Source: CAYVQZ01 sp964453435
GTDB taxonomy: Bacteria > Abyssobacteria > SURF-5
Reading direction: 5' to 3'
Assembly: GCA_964453435.1 (NCBI GenBank)
Contig: CAYVQZ010000023.1
Span: 4,586 to 68,585, forward strand
DNA: 64,000 bases
Shown here: in pieces, positions 34,441 to 43,291 of the stretch
How the letters are laid out: the number at the start of each line of letters is the position of its first letter
How positions within the stretch are numbered: the stretch's first letter is position 1
The notes under the pieces: model-generated
What the model was told of the DNA's origin: nothing
What the model saw: only the letters and a program-made list of their open reading frames with translations
Database searches by the model: none
Made by a program: the position numbers and the translations under genes

Positions 34441-34983
34441 ATGCTTCTTGGGAACTACACGATGACGGTGACGCCGCCGGAGTGTCTGCCGTCGGAAATC
34501 TTTGTGACCGCGACGGTGGAATTCGGGGACGATTTGTCGGAGCTGATGCCATACCTGAATGCGGAACTGGGCCCGTGCGTTTACGAACGGAACATTCCGT
34601 TTCTGCGGTTTCGGAGAGACGGCAAACTGATTGCGGTGTATCCGAAAAAGGTTGCCATCGCCGGACTCCGTGACGAGGAGGAAGCGCGCGAGGTTCTGGA
34701 GTGGTTCCGCGAGACCGTGAATTCCGTCGAGAGCCGGAAGGACCTGATAGAGCCGTCGTTTTGGAGCCTTTCGAATCTCAAGCCGCTCGATGTGTTCAAG
34801 CTGCTGCCACGGACGAATTGCGGGCAGTGCGTGCAGCGGACGTGCATGGCGTTTGCGGCGGCGGTTGTGACCGGCGAGGCGACAATCGATGAGTGTCCCC
34901 CGCTCCGCGAGAACCCTTCGAACCATGCCGAACTGCTGGCGATGTTCCATGTAAACGCGTATGACGACGAACCGCGCAAGTGA
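34441..34983 (+). CDS. 4Fe-4S domain protein, paralogue of the gene at 4946
   Basis: The 180-residue protein carries FKLLPRTNCGQCVQRTCMAFAAAVVTGEATIDECP, the same four-Cys Fe-S motif as the longer paralogue in the arsenic island. It also shares the preceding domain (SELMPYLNAELGPCVYERNIPFLRFRRDGKLIAVYPKKVAIAGL). It lacks the paralogue's N-terminal ~95 residues. AAGGAGAG precedes the ATG. No redox partner is adjacent. The conserved front domain suggests a defined cytoplasmic family that delivers electrons or clusters, whose function I cannot name. Confidence 0.8.
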   Translation: MLLGNYTMTVTPPECLPSEIFVTATVEFGDDLSELMPYLNAELGPCVYERNIPFLRFRRDGKLIAVYPKKVAIAGLRDEEEAREVLEWFRETVNSVESRKDLIEPSFWSLSNLKPLDVFKLLPRTNCGQCVQRTCMAFAAAVVTGEATIDECPPLRENPSNHAELLAMFHVNAYDDEPRK

Positions 34984-35048
34984 AACCGACCGACGCCGAT
35001 GAATCCGCGCGGGAAGGGGAACATCGGCAGGTCATTCGGCCTGAGCCT

Positions 35049-35077
35049 TTGCATTCGGAGGCGCCAGCGATTATAAT
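35049..35077 (+). promoter_or_regulatory. Promoter upstream of the dehalogenase-like gene
   Basis: TTGCAT (35049-35054) and TATAAT (35072-35077) are separated by 17 bases, about 50 bases before the ATG at 35126, which has AGGAGG in front. Confidence 0.5.
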
Positions 35078-35125
35078 TTTGTCCGTCATGACGCCGTTTT
35101 CGCGCAGAGTGCAATCAGGAGGTAG

Positions 35126-36046
35126 ATGATGGACATCCAGAAGGAAACGTTCGGTGGCACGTACCCGTTCAAGCCGAACTACGTGACGGTTAACGGCTTG
35201 AGGCTTCACTATGTTGACGAGAAACCGAAAGGCAACGAGAACGCCGAGCCCGTTGTCATGCTGCACGGGAATCCGACGTGGTCGTATCTCTACCGCAATT
35301 TCGTGCCTCCCCTGCTCGAAGCCGGATATCGCTGCGTCGCGCCGGACCACATGGGCTACGGCAAATCCGAGAAGTCGCTCGACCGGAATGAATACCTGCT
35401 GAAAAAGAAGGTGGAATATTTCACGGGGTTCATGGAGCAGCTCGATCTCAGAGACATCACGCTCGTGATGCAGGACTGGGGCGGCGGCATCGGGCTGGGA
35501 TATGCGGTGGAGCATGCGGACCGCATCAAACGGATAGTCCTCATGAGCACATGGGCGTTTGTTTTCCCGCAGGACGTGCCGGAGGAAGCATTGCCGCCTC
35601 TGCTGGAAATGTGCCGGAAGCCGGAGGTCGGCGAGACGATGCTGCTCGCCTACAACGTGTTTGTCGAGGGATTCCTGCCTCTGTCCATTGTGAGGAAGGA
35701 AAAGATTACGCCCCAACTGATGGAAGCCTACCGGGCCCCGTTTCCCGACTATAATTCCCGGATTCCGACGCTTGCGATACAGGATGTCCCGTTGCGGGCG
35801 GACCACCCCTCCTACCCTGCGATGAAGGCCATCCAGGATAAGTTGCCCGCGCTGAATGTGCCGACATGTCTCATCTGGGGAGAGAACGACCACGTGTTTC
35901 CGGCAGATGTGGTTCTGCCGATATGGCAGGGAATCTATCCTCACAGCGAGGTCCACATGGTTCCGAGGGCCGACCATTTTCTGCAGGAGGACGCGCCGGA
36001 GGAGATATGCGAAATCATAATCGATTTTCTGAAACGCAATCCTTGA
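35126..36046 (+). CDS. Alpha/beta hydrolase, haloalkane dehalogenase-like
   Basis: The 306-residue protein has the haloalkane dehalogenase signatures: VVMLHGNPTWSYLYRN with the halide-binding Asn, CVAPDHMGYGKSEK, and the nucleophile elbow VMQDWGG with Asp followed by Trp. The acid is in WGENDHVFP and the catalytic His in RADHFLQED. All catalytic parts expected for C-halogen hydrolysis are present. Relatives include epoxide and ester hydrolases, so the substrate is inferred only. Two starts (ATGATG) are possible at 35126. Confidence 0.87.
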   Translation: MMDIQKETFGGTYPFKPNYVTVNGLRLHYVDEKPKGNENAEPVVMLHGNPTWSYLYRNFVPPLLEAGYRCVAPDHMGYGKSEKSLDRNEYLLKKKVEYFTGFMEQLDLRDITLVMQDWGGGIGLGYAVEHADRIKRIVLMSTWAFVFPQDVPEEALPPLLEMCRKPEVGETMLLAYNVFVEGFLPLSIVRKEKITPQLMEAYRAPFPDYNSRIPTLAIQDVPLRADHPSYPAMKAIQDKLPALNVPTCLIWGENDHVFPADVVLPIWQGIYPHSEVHMVPRADHFLQEDAPEEICEIIIDFLKRNP

Positions 36047-36132
36047 GCAATACTTGAGGAAACCTCGTTGGCTCGTTTTCCGGCGCTTGCGGAAGCGGGC
36101 AGAACGACATTCCGAACGAAAGGGGAAACCGT

Positions 36133-36540
36133 ATGAGTGATTACACGCTCAAGCATTACAACCTCGATGAGGTGGGATTGTTGCAGCCTCTGAAGAACGA
36201 CCTGGGCCTCACGGGGGTGGGCATTTCGCTCTCCCGCATCGAGCCCGGAATGGGGTATCCCTTCTTTCACGCTCATAAGGAGCAGGAAGAGATTTTCATC
36301 TGCCTGCAGGGGACGGGCACGATGCTGGTCGGCGACGATGAAATAACGATGAAGCCGGGCGATTTCCTGAGGGTCTCGGCCAACGTGCCGCGGGCGGTCG
36401 GAAACCGCACGAAGGAGCCGTGCACCTTCCTTCTGCTCGGCGGGTTGCCGGTTGAAAAATACAAGAGCGAGGAATCGATGATGCTCATCGACGATGGAAT
36501 CGAAATGGAGGACAAGAATCCGGACTGGTCGATTCGTTAG
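36133..36540 (+). CDS. Cupin-domain protein
   Basis: The 135-residue protein is a single cupin barrel: motif 1 FHAHKEQEEIFICLQGTGTMLVGDD with His and Glu metal ligands, and motif 2 MKPGDFLRVSANVPRAVGNRT with a reduced ligand set. It may bind a metal or small ligand in the cytoplasm. It lies 86 bases after the dehalogenase-like gene, with a strong terminator just behind it, so the two could be one transcription unit. Confidence 0.88.
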   Translation: MSDYTLKHYNLDEVGLLQPLKNDLGLTGVGISLSRIEPGMGYPFFHAHKEQEEIFICLQGTGTMLVGDDEITMKPGDFLRVSANVPRAVGNRTKEPCTFLLLGGLPVEKYKSEESMMLIDDGIEMEDKNPDWSIR

Positions 36541-36567
36541 GAAACTGCGCGAAAGACTGTTCTGGAG

Positions 36568-36596
36568 CCCCCTCGGGAATGAGGGGGTTTTCTTTT
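36568..36596 (+). terminator. Rho-independent terminator after the cupin gene
   Basis: CCCCCTC-GGGAAT-GAGGGGG (36568-36587) followed by TTTTCTTTT. Confidence 0.9.
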
Positions 36597-36697
36597 CTGC
36601 AACGGGAGTTGCGCCGAATCCGCTTTTTGAATTTGTCTGACGAGTCCTGGAAGTGTCCTTCGAGGCCAGCGAATTTGATTCGCGGTTGCTCATGCGG

Positions 36698-36738
36698 GTT
36701 ATTGGGGGACACCATGCCGCATGGTGTCCCCCAATAAC
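36698..36738. repeat. Perfect 19-bp inverted repeat with CCG loop
   Basis: Arms begin GTTATTGGGGGACACCATG and mirror each other exactly around CCG. Nearly the same element is found at 55185-55232 and a degraded one at 49058-49102. Each lies between genes, so it is a dispersed palindromic element and not a gene-specific terminator. Confidence 0.85.
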
Positions 36739-36768
36739 AGCGTTCAACGAAGGAAGGCGGGTCGCTTC

Positions 36769-36822
36769 GGGGACAGTCCCGATTCTACGGCGCTTCGTGC
36801 CCGTAAATCTGGGACAGTCCCC
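36769..36822 (-). repeat. 54-base dispersed palindromic repeat, copy B (reversed)
   Basis: The reverse complement of the element at 32120-32173, with almost identical sequence. It lies just downstream of the 19-bp palindrome; together they fill the 340 bases between the cupin and the MMPL gene. Confidence 0.8.
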
Positions 36823-36881
36823 TTCGCTGGGCAATCGTGAGGACGCATTCACAGGCCGCTGCGCCGGGTTTTCCGGGCAAT

Positions 36882-39593
36882 TCATATTTTGACGCCCATG
36901 GAGTGAAGCGTTTTCAGGGCGGCGGGAAGAACGGTGAGCGCGGCGAGCATGCACGCGCTCACGCCGAGCGCCATCATCTTTCCCATGCTGATGAGTCCGA
37001 GGTGAGTTGAAAACAGCACGCATGCGAAGCTGACCATCGTTGTGAGCGATGAGACACTCACCGCGAGCCCGGCGGTCGAGAGAGTCGCCGGGATACCGCC
37101 CGAGGTCTCCCGGAACCGATGGACAATGTGAACTCCGTTGTCTATTCCGATTCCCACCATCAGGGGAACCGCCATTATATTTATCGGATTGTATTGCCAT
37201 CCCAGAATCCTCATGGCTCCCAGCATCCAGACCACTCCCGCGAGCACGGGAAGCAGAGCTAACGAGGCGGTAGAAAGTCTTTTGAAATCCAGCAGCACCA
37301 GGACTACTATCGCTCCCAGCGCCAGCAGGCTGCATTGCTTGAGCGCTCGTCCGGCCGTGTCCAGCATTAGCTGCGCGAAGACAGCGCTTCCCGTCGCATC
37401 CGCGGCAACCGAGAACACATCTCTGTTGAATCGATCGAGAAACGCCTTGTTCCATATACTCCGCGAGGGAAACACATAGGCCGCATATTTTCCCGTTCTT
37501 CCGACGAACCGCGTGCTCACGCTGTCGGGGTAACTCGAGAAGGTAATCGGTTCGGCCTGTTGGTTATCCGCAAGAGAGCGGAGGGCTTCGTCGACGTTCG
37601 GAAAGAAGTCGCTTGAAAAAGCCCTCAATCGTGACTCGAGAATCTCGGGCCGGGTATTTTCCACGTTTCGGAAAAAGATATCCAGAAGATGCGAACACCG
37701 GTCAATCAGAGAAACAATTCGTTCGTTGGCAATCATCGCCTTCGCCGCCGCCGCAGTTTCAAGGCCATCCCGCATTTCACGATACTGCCGGATAAATCTT
37801 GTCGCATCCGGCTGTTTGTGGTTCGTTCGCAGATTCCCGCGGAGAGACCGGAGTTCCTCGGTGATTTCGCGGGCCAGCGGGACCCGTTCATGCTGGTTGA
37901 CCGGAACGAGTTCGTCTGCGGAGTCTACCCGCAGGACGGTGGGTAATTCTTCCAATCGGTCGACGATTTCTTTGAGAACATCCAGGTCGTCTTTAATGAT
38001 GACGTTGTATGAGGGAACGAGGCCGGTTCGCTCGAGCAGCATTCCCTCATACTTCGCGGCTGTGGAATCGACGGGTTGAATATGAAGAAAGTTATAGTCG
38101 AATTCCACTTGCGGCGCGAAAAAACACATTGCCAGTGTAAAGACGACGCCGGCGGCGATGATGACACCGGAACGCTTTTCCGCTGTTCCCGCGAACCGGC
38201 GAAGAGCGGGAGCCAACGAAGACTGGACCAAAGCTGGCGCGCCCGGAACGCGAGGAAACCATCTGTGCCGCATCGAGACCAGAGACGGCAAAACCGTCAG
38301 CATGGATATGAGGCAGAACGAAATCCCGATTCCGGAAATGATTCCCAACTCCGCCAGGCCGCGGAAATCCGTGACGGCCAGTGTGAAAAACGCTGCGGCA
38401 GTCGTGAGGCCGCCCGTTGCGATGGGAGGTCCGACACCTCCGAGGGTGGAAACCATGGCGACCTCAAAACTTTTCGCTTTTGACTGTTCATCCCGAAACC
38501 GGGCAATGAAATGAATGCCGAAATCGATGCCAAGACCGATTGTGCTCAACGCGAAGACGGACGACATTATGTTGAGATGACCGATCACCAGTTCCGTGAC
38601 CCCGAGTGTGCACGCAATCGCCACGAGCATTGCAGCGCACGCCGAAACTATTTCGAACGGATACCGAAAGAACATCAGGAAGAGGAGAGCCGCCAGAAGC
38701 AGAGCCGCGCCTGTGAGGAACGGAATCTCGCTTTTCATCACGTTCAGGTCGCCGTACGCGAACACCGGTAGACCTGTCACGCCGATGGTCGCGCCCGGAA
38801 ACTCGGCTTCGGCCCTTTCTCGCGCTTCCATCAGCGAAGCCATCATCGGACGCAAAAATTCGATAGAATCCTCTTTTTCCGCATTGGGCCGGACAATCAG
38901 GATGACGGAGCGGCGGTTGTCACCCACCAGGTAGCCGTCGGGGTCGTCCGACAAGCCAAAGAGCAGAGAACCGGTGAGAAAGGCCGGAAGAAATTCGAGC
39001 CTCCCTTCCTGGTCCTCTCTGATGTATGAATTGGTCGATTCGAGAAGGCTTGCGAGAGCGGCCAGTTCGACCGGAGCAGCAGGATTCTTGAATCCCCTTC
39101 GCGCTCTTCGTTCCGCCAGTTCTCGGATAATTTCAAAGACTTCATGCATGTCTTCAGCCCGCGTAAAACTTTTCAAGGTCTCCGATTCCTGCCTGATATA
39201 TTGGCGGAGACCTTCGAGCTGTCGGGCGGACAAATGGAGCAGCAGCTTATTCTTCACGCTGTCGAAATCGACCTTGTACAGAATATCCCGGATATGCTCC
39301 GGGTCGGATGCTATCCCGGCCGCCAAGTAATCCGCGCAGCGCTTCGAGTCCGCGAGCGAGTTTCCCTCCACGACAAAGTAGATGTAGTTAGCCGTTCCGA
39401 ATTCGCCCGTGAAATTGTTGTAGTTTCGGATATGCGGATTCGAGGGGGAAAGCAGGTCGAGCCTGCTGGTGTACATTTCCAGATCGAGGGCAAGGCGCAC
39501 CCCGGCCCCGGCCATCACGACCGCGAGCAGGACAACCGCGCCGGGATTGCGGCAAACAACAGACGCAATCAGTTCAAAAAGTTTCTTTCGCAC
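36882..39593 (-). CDS. MMPL/RND-superfamily exporter (HpnN-like)
   Basis: The 903-residue protein has two copies of a helix plus large periplasmic loop plus five-helix bundle, the MMPL plan. TM4-type motifs are STIGLGIDFGIHFIARFRDE in the first half and LMVGIGIDNGVHIVHRFRET in the second, with the membrane Asp expected for proton coupling. Such proteins export lipids such as hopanoids. It starts at a GTG with a weak ribosome site and stands alone. Substrate unknown. Confidence 0.92.
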   Translation of the reverse strand: MRKKLFELIASVVCRNPGAVVLLAVVMAGAGVRLALDLEMYTSRLDLLSPSNPHIRNYNNFTGEFGTANYIYFVVEGNSLADSKRCADYLAAGIASDPEHIRDILYKVDFDSVKNKLLLHLSARQLEGLRQYIRQESETLKSFTRAEDMHEVFEIIRELAERRARRGFKNPAAPVELAALASLLESTNSYIREDQEGRLEFLPAFLTGSLLFGLSDDPDGYLVGDNRRSVILIVRPNAEKEDSIEFLRPMMASLMEARERAEAEFPGATIGVTGLPVFAYGDLNVMKSEIPFLTGAALLLAALLFLMFFRYPFEIVSACAAMLVAIACTLGVTELVIGHLNIMSSVFALSTIGLGIDFGIHFIARFRDEQSKAKSFEVAMVSTLGGVGPPIATGGLTTAAAFFTLAVTDFRGLAELGIISGIGISFCLISMLTVLPSLVSMRHRWFPRVPGAPALVQSSLAPALRRFAGTAEKRSGVIIAAGVVFTLAMCFFAPQVEFDYNFLHIQPVDSTAAKYEGMLLERTGLVPSYNVIIKDDLDVLKEIVDRLEELPTVLRVDSADELVPVNQHERVPLAREITEELRSLRGNLRTNHKQPDATRFIRQYREMRDGLETAAAAKAMIANERIVSLIDRCSHLLDIFFRNVENTRPEILESRLRAFSSDFFPNVDEALRSLADNQQAEPITFSSYPDSVSTRFVGRTGKYAAYVFPSRSIWNKAFLDRFNRDVFSVAADATGSAVFAQLMLDTAGRALKQCSLLALGAIVVLVLLDFKRLSTASLALLPVLAGVVWMLGAMRILGWQYNPINIMAVPLMVGIGIDNGVHIVHRFRETSGGIPATLSTAGLAVSVSSLTTMVSFACVLFSTHLGLISMGKMMALGVSACMLAALTVLPAALKTLHSMGVKI

Positions 39594-39637
39594 TGAAGGA
39601 ATTAGGCATATGTGATGATTGTGCCACTCACCCTCTG

Positions 39638-39847
39638 CGGCAAAGCCGCTTAATGAAAATTAACAGAACTAATCAGTAAGAGCAAGCGGGATNNNNNNNN
39701 NNNNNNNNNNNNNNNNNNNNNNNNNNNNNNNNNNNNNNNNNNNNNNNNNNNNNNNNNNNNNNNNNNNNNNNNNNNNNNNNNNNNNNNNNNNNCGGCAAAG
39801 CCGCTTAATGAAAATTAACAGAACTAATCAGTAAGAGCAAGCGGGAT
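39638..39847. other. Scaffold gap (100 N at 39693-39792) flanked by identical 55-base sequences
   Basis: Bases 39638-39692 and 39793-39847 are identical (both begin CGGCAAAGCCGCTTAATG). A 55-base overlap at two contig ends is what a k=55 de Bruijn assembly leaves. The gap may therefore be zero length with one copy of the 55-mer in the true genome. The sequence also has a small hairpin CGGC-AAA-GCCG. Confidence 0.85.
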
Positions 39848-40208
39848 AACCGCAACGCGGCGGAACCGTTGATCAAATTTCGCTCGGGAGAGCATCACGC
39901 TCTCGTCCCCGAAATCAGGAGGTAATGCCGTATGGAAAGCCCGGCACGCATTCAAAAAACCAACAGGAAAAGACGGGGAAGGAATTTTCTTCTCGAACGC
40001 GAATAAATCGGAGAGAGCGCAATTCATGACGCACAACAATCAAAGGGATGCGCTCGAACAGGACCGCCAGTCACAAATCAGAAATAAGCTCACACAGCCG
40101 GAAAAAAGTCAGGTTCGAGTCAAAGAGTGTTATAATTGTCTTTGAATCGTTTTTTCGGAGCAATTAGCGAGCTGGTCGCGAGTCAAACACGAAAGGAGAA
40201 AAAGCGAT
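39848..40208. other. Intergenic region after the gap, no clear gene
   Basis: Only very short frames are found. One ATG at 39932 with AGGAGG 9 bases upstream would give a basic 24-residue peptide, which I do not support as a gene. A TATAAT at 40131 precedes the coiled-coil gene but I see no good -35 box. Confidence 0.4.
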
Positions 40209-40493
40209 ATGTCCACGAAGAAAGAGTTTCTGAGCAAGATGGATGCAAACCTGAAGGAAATGAGCGCAAAAATCGGAAAACTGCGAGCAAATCTCAAAGA
40301 GATGGATTCCGACAAGAGATCACTGTTCGAAAACGATATAGAAGGGTTACAGCAGAAATATGGCGAAGCCGCCAAAAAGATTGAAGAACTGAAAAACACG
40401 GGCGAGCATGAATGGGAGAATTTCAAGAAGGGTTGCGAACAATTGGTGGAGGAAGTTCAGAAGACGTTGAACCGCGCACTTTCAAACATTTGA
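40209..40493 (+). CDS. Small coiled-coil protein
   Basis: The 94-residue protein is almost wholly charged helix with heptad spacing (MDANLKEMSAKIGKLRANLKEM, QQKYGEAAKKIEELKN). An AAGGAG precedes the ATG. There is no signal peptide or membrane segment. The type resembles small stress or scaffold proteins seen beside regulatory genes. No family is claimed. It is followed by ~270 bases in which I see no gene. Confidence 0.75.
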   Translation: MSTKKEFLSKMDANLKEMSAKIGKLRANLKEMDSDKRSLFENDIEGLQQKYGEAAKKIEELKNTGEHEWENFKKGCEQLVEEVQKTLNRALSNI

Positions 40494-40759
40494 ACTATGT
40501 GACGCGCTCGCTTGACGTCTATGGCAATGGAGATGCCAACGAGCGGCGTTTCTTCGCCCCTGTTTCTCCGCGCTTTCAGTGAGTCCTCTGTCCTCTTCGA
40601 TCAGATCAAGAAATCGGCGAAGCCGACCTCGACTTGCTTGTGTTGTGAAAAAAGCAGTTTTGGAGAAGCCCAGGAAGCCCGACTTGCGCATGCGTGGACT
40701 ATTCGGCGCTGTTCGAACATTCGGCATCCGAGCATCCCAAAGCAGCCGGACACCTCCGC

Positions 40760-40788
40760 TTGACGCGTTCCCGAAATTTTGTTATGCT
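40760..40788 (+). promoter_or_regulatory. Promoter of the DUF3842-cooT pair
   Basis: TTGACG (40760-40765) and TATGCT (40783-40788) with a 17-base spacer, about 38 bases before the start codon. Confidence 0.6.
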
Positions 40789-40825
40789 GATTTCGGTATC
40801 GTTCCGAACCTGATCAGGAGTGACC

Positions 40826-41239
40826 GTGATAATCGGCGTGGTCGACGGCCAGGGAGGCGGAATCGGAGCGCACGTGGTTGAACGCCTCCGGAAATCGCTT
40901 CCCGAGGAGACAGAGATAATCGCACTCGGCACGAATGCGGTGGCCACCGCCAACATGATGAAGGCGGGCGCCAACAAGGGCGCGTCGGGCGAGAACGCGA
41001 TATGCCAGACCGTTCCGCAACTTGGCATTGTCGCAGGCGGGCTCGCGATTCTTCAGCCCCACTCGATGCTCGGCGAGATAACACCGGCTATGGTGGAAGC
41101 AATTGTCCGGAGCCGGGCGCGCAAGCTTGTTATGCCGCTGAGGTCGGCAAACATCGAGTTGGTTGGCCTGAGGGATGAACCGATTCCTCACTTGATCGAG
41201 GAACTTGCGGAACGAGTTGTTGCAATCATGAGGGAGTAG
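40826..41239 (+). CDS. DUF3842-family protein
   Basis: The ~137-residue protein starts IIGVVDGQGGGIGAHVVERL, a glycine-rich Rossmann-like nucleotide loop. It has the family segment EIIALGTNAVATANMMKAGANKGASGENAI. The GTG at 40826 is preferred because AGGAG lies five bases before it. DUF3842 is typically found next to cooT in anaerobes, as here (four bases apart), suggesting a role in nickel insertion or carbon monoxide/nickel enzyme maturation. That role is inferred from context. Confidence 0.85.
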   Translation: MIIGVVDGQGGGIGAHVVERLRKSLPEETEIIALGTNAVATANMMKAGANKGASGENAICQTVPQLGIVAGGLAILQPHSMLGEITPAMVEAIVRSRARKLVMPLRSANIELVGLRDEPIPHLIEELAERVVAIMRE

Positions 41240-41243
41240 AGCG

Positions 41244-41432
41244 ATGTGTGAGGCGAACGCGTACATAGTCGAGAACGGAAAAGAACAACTTTTCCTAGAG
41301 AGCGTGGATGTTTTGCGGCCTGAGGGCGACGGCGTATACCTCCTGAGCGCATTCGGCGAACAGAAGACGGTAAGCGCCCGAATCAAGGAGATTCGCCTCA
41401 TGGACCACAAGATAATCCTTGAGAAGAGCTAG
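41244..41432 (+). CDS. cooT: CooT-family nickel-binding protein
   Basis: The 62-residue protein opens with MCEANAYIV, whose Cys2 is the nickel ligand in CooT, and has the family body LFLESVDVLRPEGDGVYLLSAFGEQKTVSARIKEIRLMDHKIILE. In Rhodospirillum rubrum CooT delivers Ni to CO dehydrogenase. No CODH gene is in the window, but a nickel uptake cluster starts shortly downstream, so the nickel theme is consistent. Confidence 0.92.
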   Translation: MCEANAYIVENGKEQLFLESVDVLRPEGDGVYLLSAFGEQKTVSARIKEIRLMDHKIILEKS

Positions 41433-41484
41433 GACCAATGCAGGCCGCGAAGGCCTGCTCCGGCATAGAGACCCGAAAAGCTGA

Positions 41485-41540
41485 CCACGAAGGTCGGCGC
41501 GTCGGCATGAAGCAGACGCGGCCGCTTCGTGGTTTTTTTT
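41485..41540 (+). terminator. Terminator after cooT
   Basis: CCACGAAG (41485-41492) pairs with CTTCGTGG (41525-41532), followed by eight T. The long interior contains a further hairpin. Upstream, GCAGGCC-GCGAA-GGCCTGC forms another stem. The ~360 bases up to the porin gene hold no gene. Confidence 0.75.
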
Positions 41541-41791
41541 CGATACGGGAAGCCGAGGGGGAAGGTCTACACATTTGACAAGCCCCGGAGGGACCCCGTT
41601 GTCGTTCCGATCGCAGGGAAGAATTTCGACTCGACCGATATCGAATTCGGCAGATTCTTCATCGCTGTGCTTCTCGGAATGACAACCTCGCGAGTCGATT
41701 AAAAACATGCAAGAGGAAAATTGTTTGGGTGGCGGCGCGGGATGCGCGCCGTATTCCTTGAAGGGAGATGGTCACGGGAGAAAATAATAAT

Positions 41792-43096
41792 ATGAAGCCA
41801 GTGACAAAATGGTATATATTGACAATAATGACGTTTCTTTTTCTGCTTTTGCCGGCCCGTTGTTTGGCGGACACGCTGGAGCGGGAGGTAGAGGAACTCA
41901 AGAAGATTGTCGACCAGCTCCGGGGAACCGTCGCGGACCAGGAGCGACGATTGCGGGAGCAGGAGGAAATCATCAAGGACCTGTTGGACGAGGTTGAACC
42001 TCCCGAGATGGCGAAGATGATCGAGCCCCATATTGACAAGCATATGTTGCACGAAGGGAGCGGAGTGGGCGAACAGCTCGGCAACTTGAAGATTGCGGTC
42101 GGGTTGACCGGAGTCGTGCAGGGCAGCATCGACTCAGAGGATGTCAGCGGAGAAAGGACCGATCGGACCGACGGCTCGTGGTCGCTTGACCTCGAACTCG
42201 AATCGCCGGTGGGAGAACGCGGAGTGGCGTTCATGCTCATCGAGGCCGGCCAGGGAGAAGGGCTCACAGGAGAACTGGATGCCCTGTTCCATAACGTGAA
42301 CGACGACGCAGGCGACAGCGAGAGCAGTCTCGAAGTGACGGAGGCGTGGTATCAGCACTATTTTTATGGGGACCGTGTTGTGCTGACCGTCGGCAAGCTC
42401 GATATGACCAACTACTTCGACACCAACGCTGTCGCGAACGACGAAACGAACCAATTCCTCAATTCCGGCCTTGTCAATTCCGTCGCGGTCGAGTTTCCCG
42501 ACGACAACGGAGCGGGTATCCGCCTGGCGTTCATGCCGAACGACTGGTTCGAACTGGGTCTCGGCTGGGCGGAGAGCGACTCCGACTGGGAAGATATCGC
42601 GAACGACGGCTTCGGCATAGCCGAGGTAAGCTTCAAGCCAAACCTTTTACAACGCGAAGGCGCCTACCGTTTCTTCGCGTGGGCGAACGGTTCGGATAAA
42701 GAAAAACTCGGGGGAACCGATACCGACGAGGACGGATGGGGCGCCGGCCTCAGCTTCGACCAAGGGTTCACAGACTGTCTCACCGCATTTTTGCGACTCG
42801 GATATGCCGACGACGACGTCTATGAAGTCGAGGGCACGTGGAGCGCCGGCGCTGAAATCCGGGGCGTCAGATGGAACCGGGAGCACGATGTTCTCGGACT
42901 GGCGGTGTCGCAGGCGCTCATCAACAACAAGATAGAGAACGATGACACCGAGACATTGTTCGAAGCATACTACAGCATCGCGTTCAGCGAGCAACTGTAC
43001 ATCTCGCCGGATATTCAGATAATCGACAATCCCGGCGGAGACAGCGACAATGATACGGTGGTAGTGCTCGGCACTCGAGCGCAGGTGAATTTCTGA
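41792..43096 (+). CDS. OprB-like outer membrane porin
   Basis: A signal peptide (ends near LADT) is followed by a coiled-coil trimerisation-like segment (EREVEELKKIVDQLRGTVADQERRLREQEEII). A C-terminal ~300-residue beta-barrel pattern with alternating aromatic residues ends in terminal Phe (RAQVNF), as outer membrane proteins do. The LGVALTGVVQGS/LETAWYQH-type motifs suit the OprB/LamB-like porin group. It precedes the nickel transporter genes and may let nickel chelates cross the outer membrane (inference). Confidence 0.82.
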   Translation: MKPVTKWYILTIMTFLFLLLPARCLADTLEREVEELKKIVDQLRGTVADQERRLREQEEIIKDLLDEVEPPEMAKMIEPHIDKHMLHEGSGVGEQLGNLKIAVGLTGVVQGSIDSEDVSGERTDRTDGSWSLDLELESPVGERGVAFMLIEAGQGEGLTGELDALFHNVNDDAGDSESSLEVTEAWYQHYFYGDRVVLTVGKLDMTNYFDTNAVANDETNQFLNSGLVNSVAVEFPDDNGAGIRLAFMPNDWFELGLGWAESDSDWEDIANDGFGIAEVSFKPNLLQREGAYRFFAWANGSDKEKLGGTDTDEDGWGAGLSFDQGFTDCLTAFLRLGYADDDVYEVEGTWSAGAEIRGVRWNREHDVLGLAVSQALINNKIENDDTETLFEAYYSIAFSEQLYISPDIQIIDNPGGDSDNDTVVVLGTRAQVNF

Positions 43097-43291
43097 TGTT
43101 GCGGGACCACGGCCGGAACGACAAGATGCGAGCGATGAATGACACTGGTCTACCGAATTGAGCGGAACGAGCAATCTTTTGTCCCGCGATGGCTTTCTTG
43201 GAACCGAGGGTCTTCACTTTGTTCCGGGCGACACATTGAAAAACAGATTCGATTTCCTGGCAAAGGACTTCCGCGCATGGAGGAATGGAAA

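Noticed and set aside
39932..40006. 24-residue basic peptide after the assembly gap
   Set aside because: It has a ribosome-binding-like AGGAGG but no family, no neighbour that would explain it, and lies in a region of doubtful assembly.
41433..41540. Riboswitch between cooT and the porin gene
   Set aside because: There are several hairpins, but none matched cobalamin, NiCo or other consensus patterns by eye; a terminator with eight U explains the strongest one.
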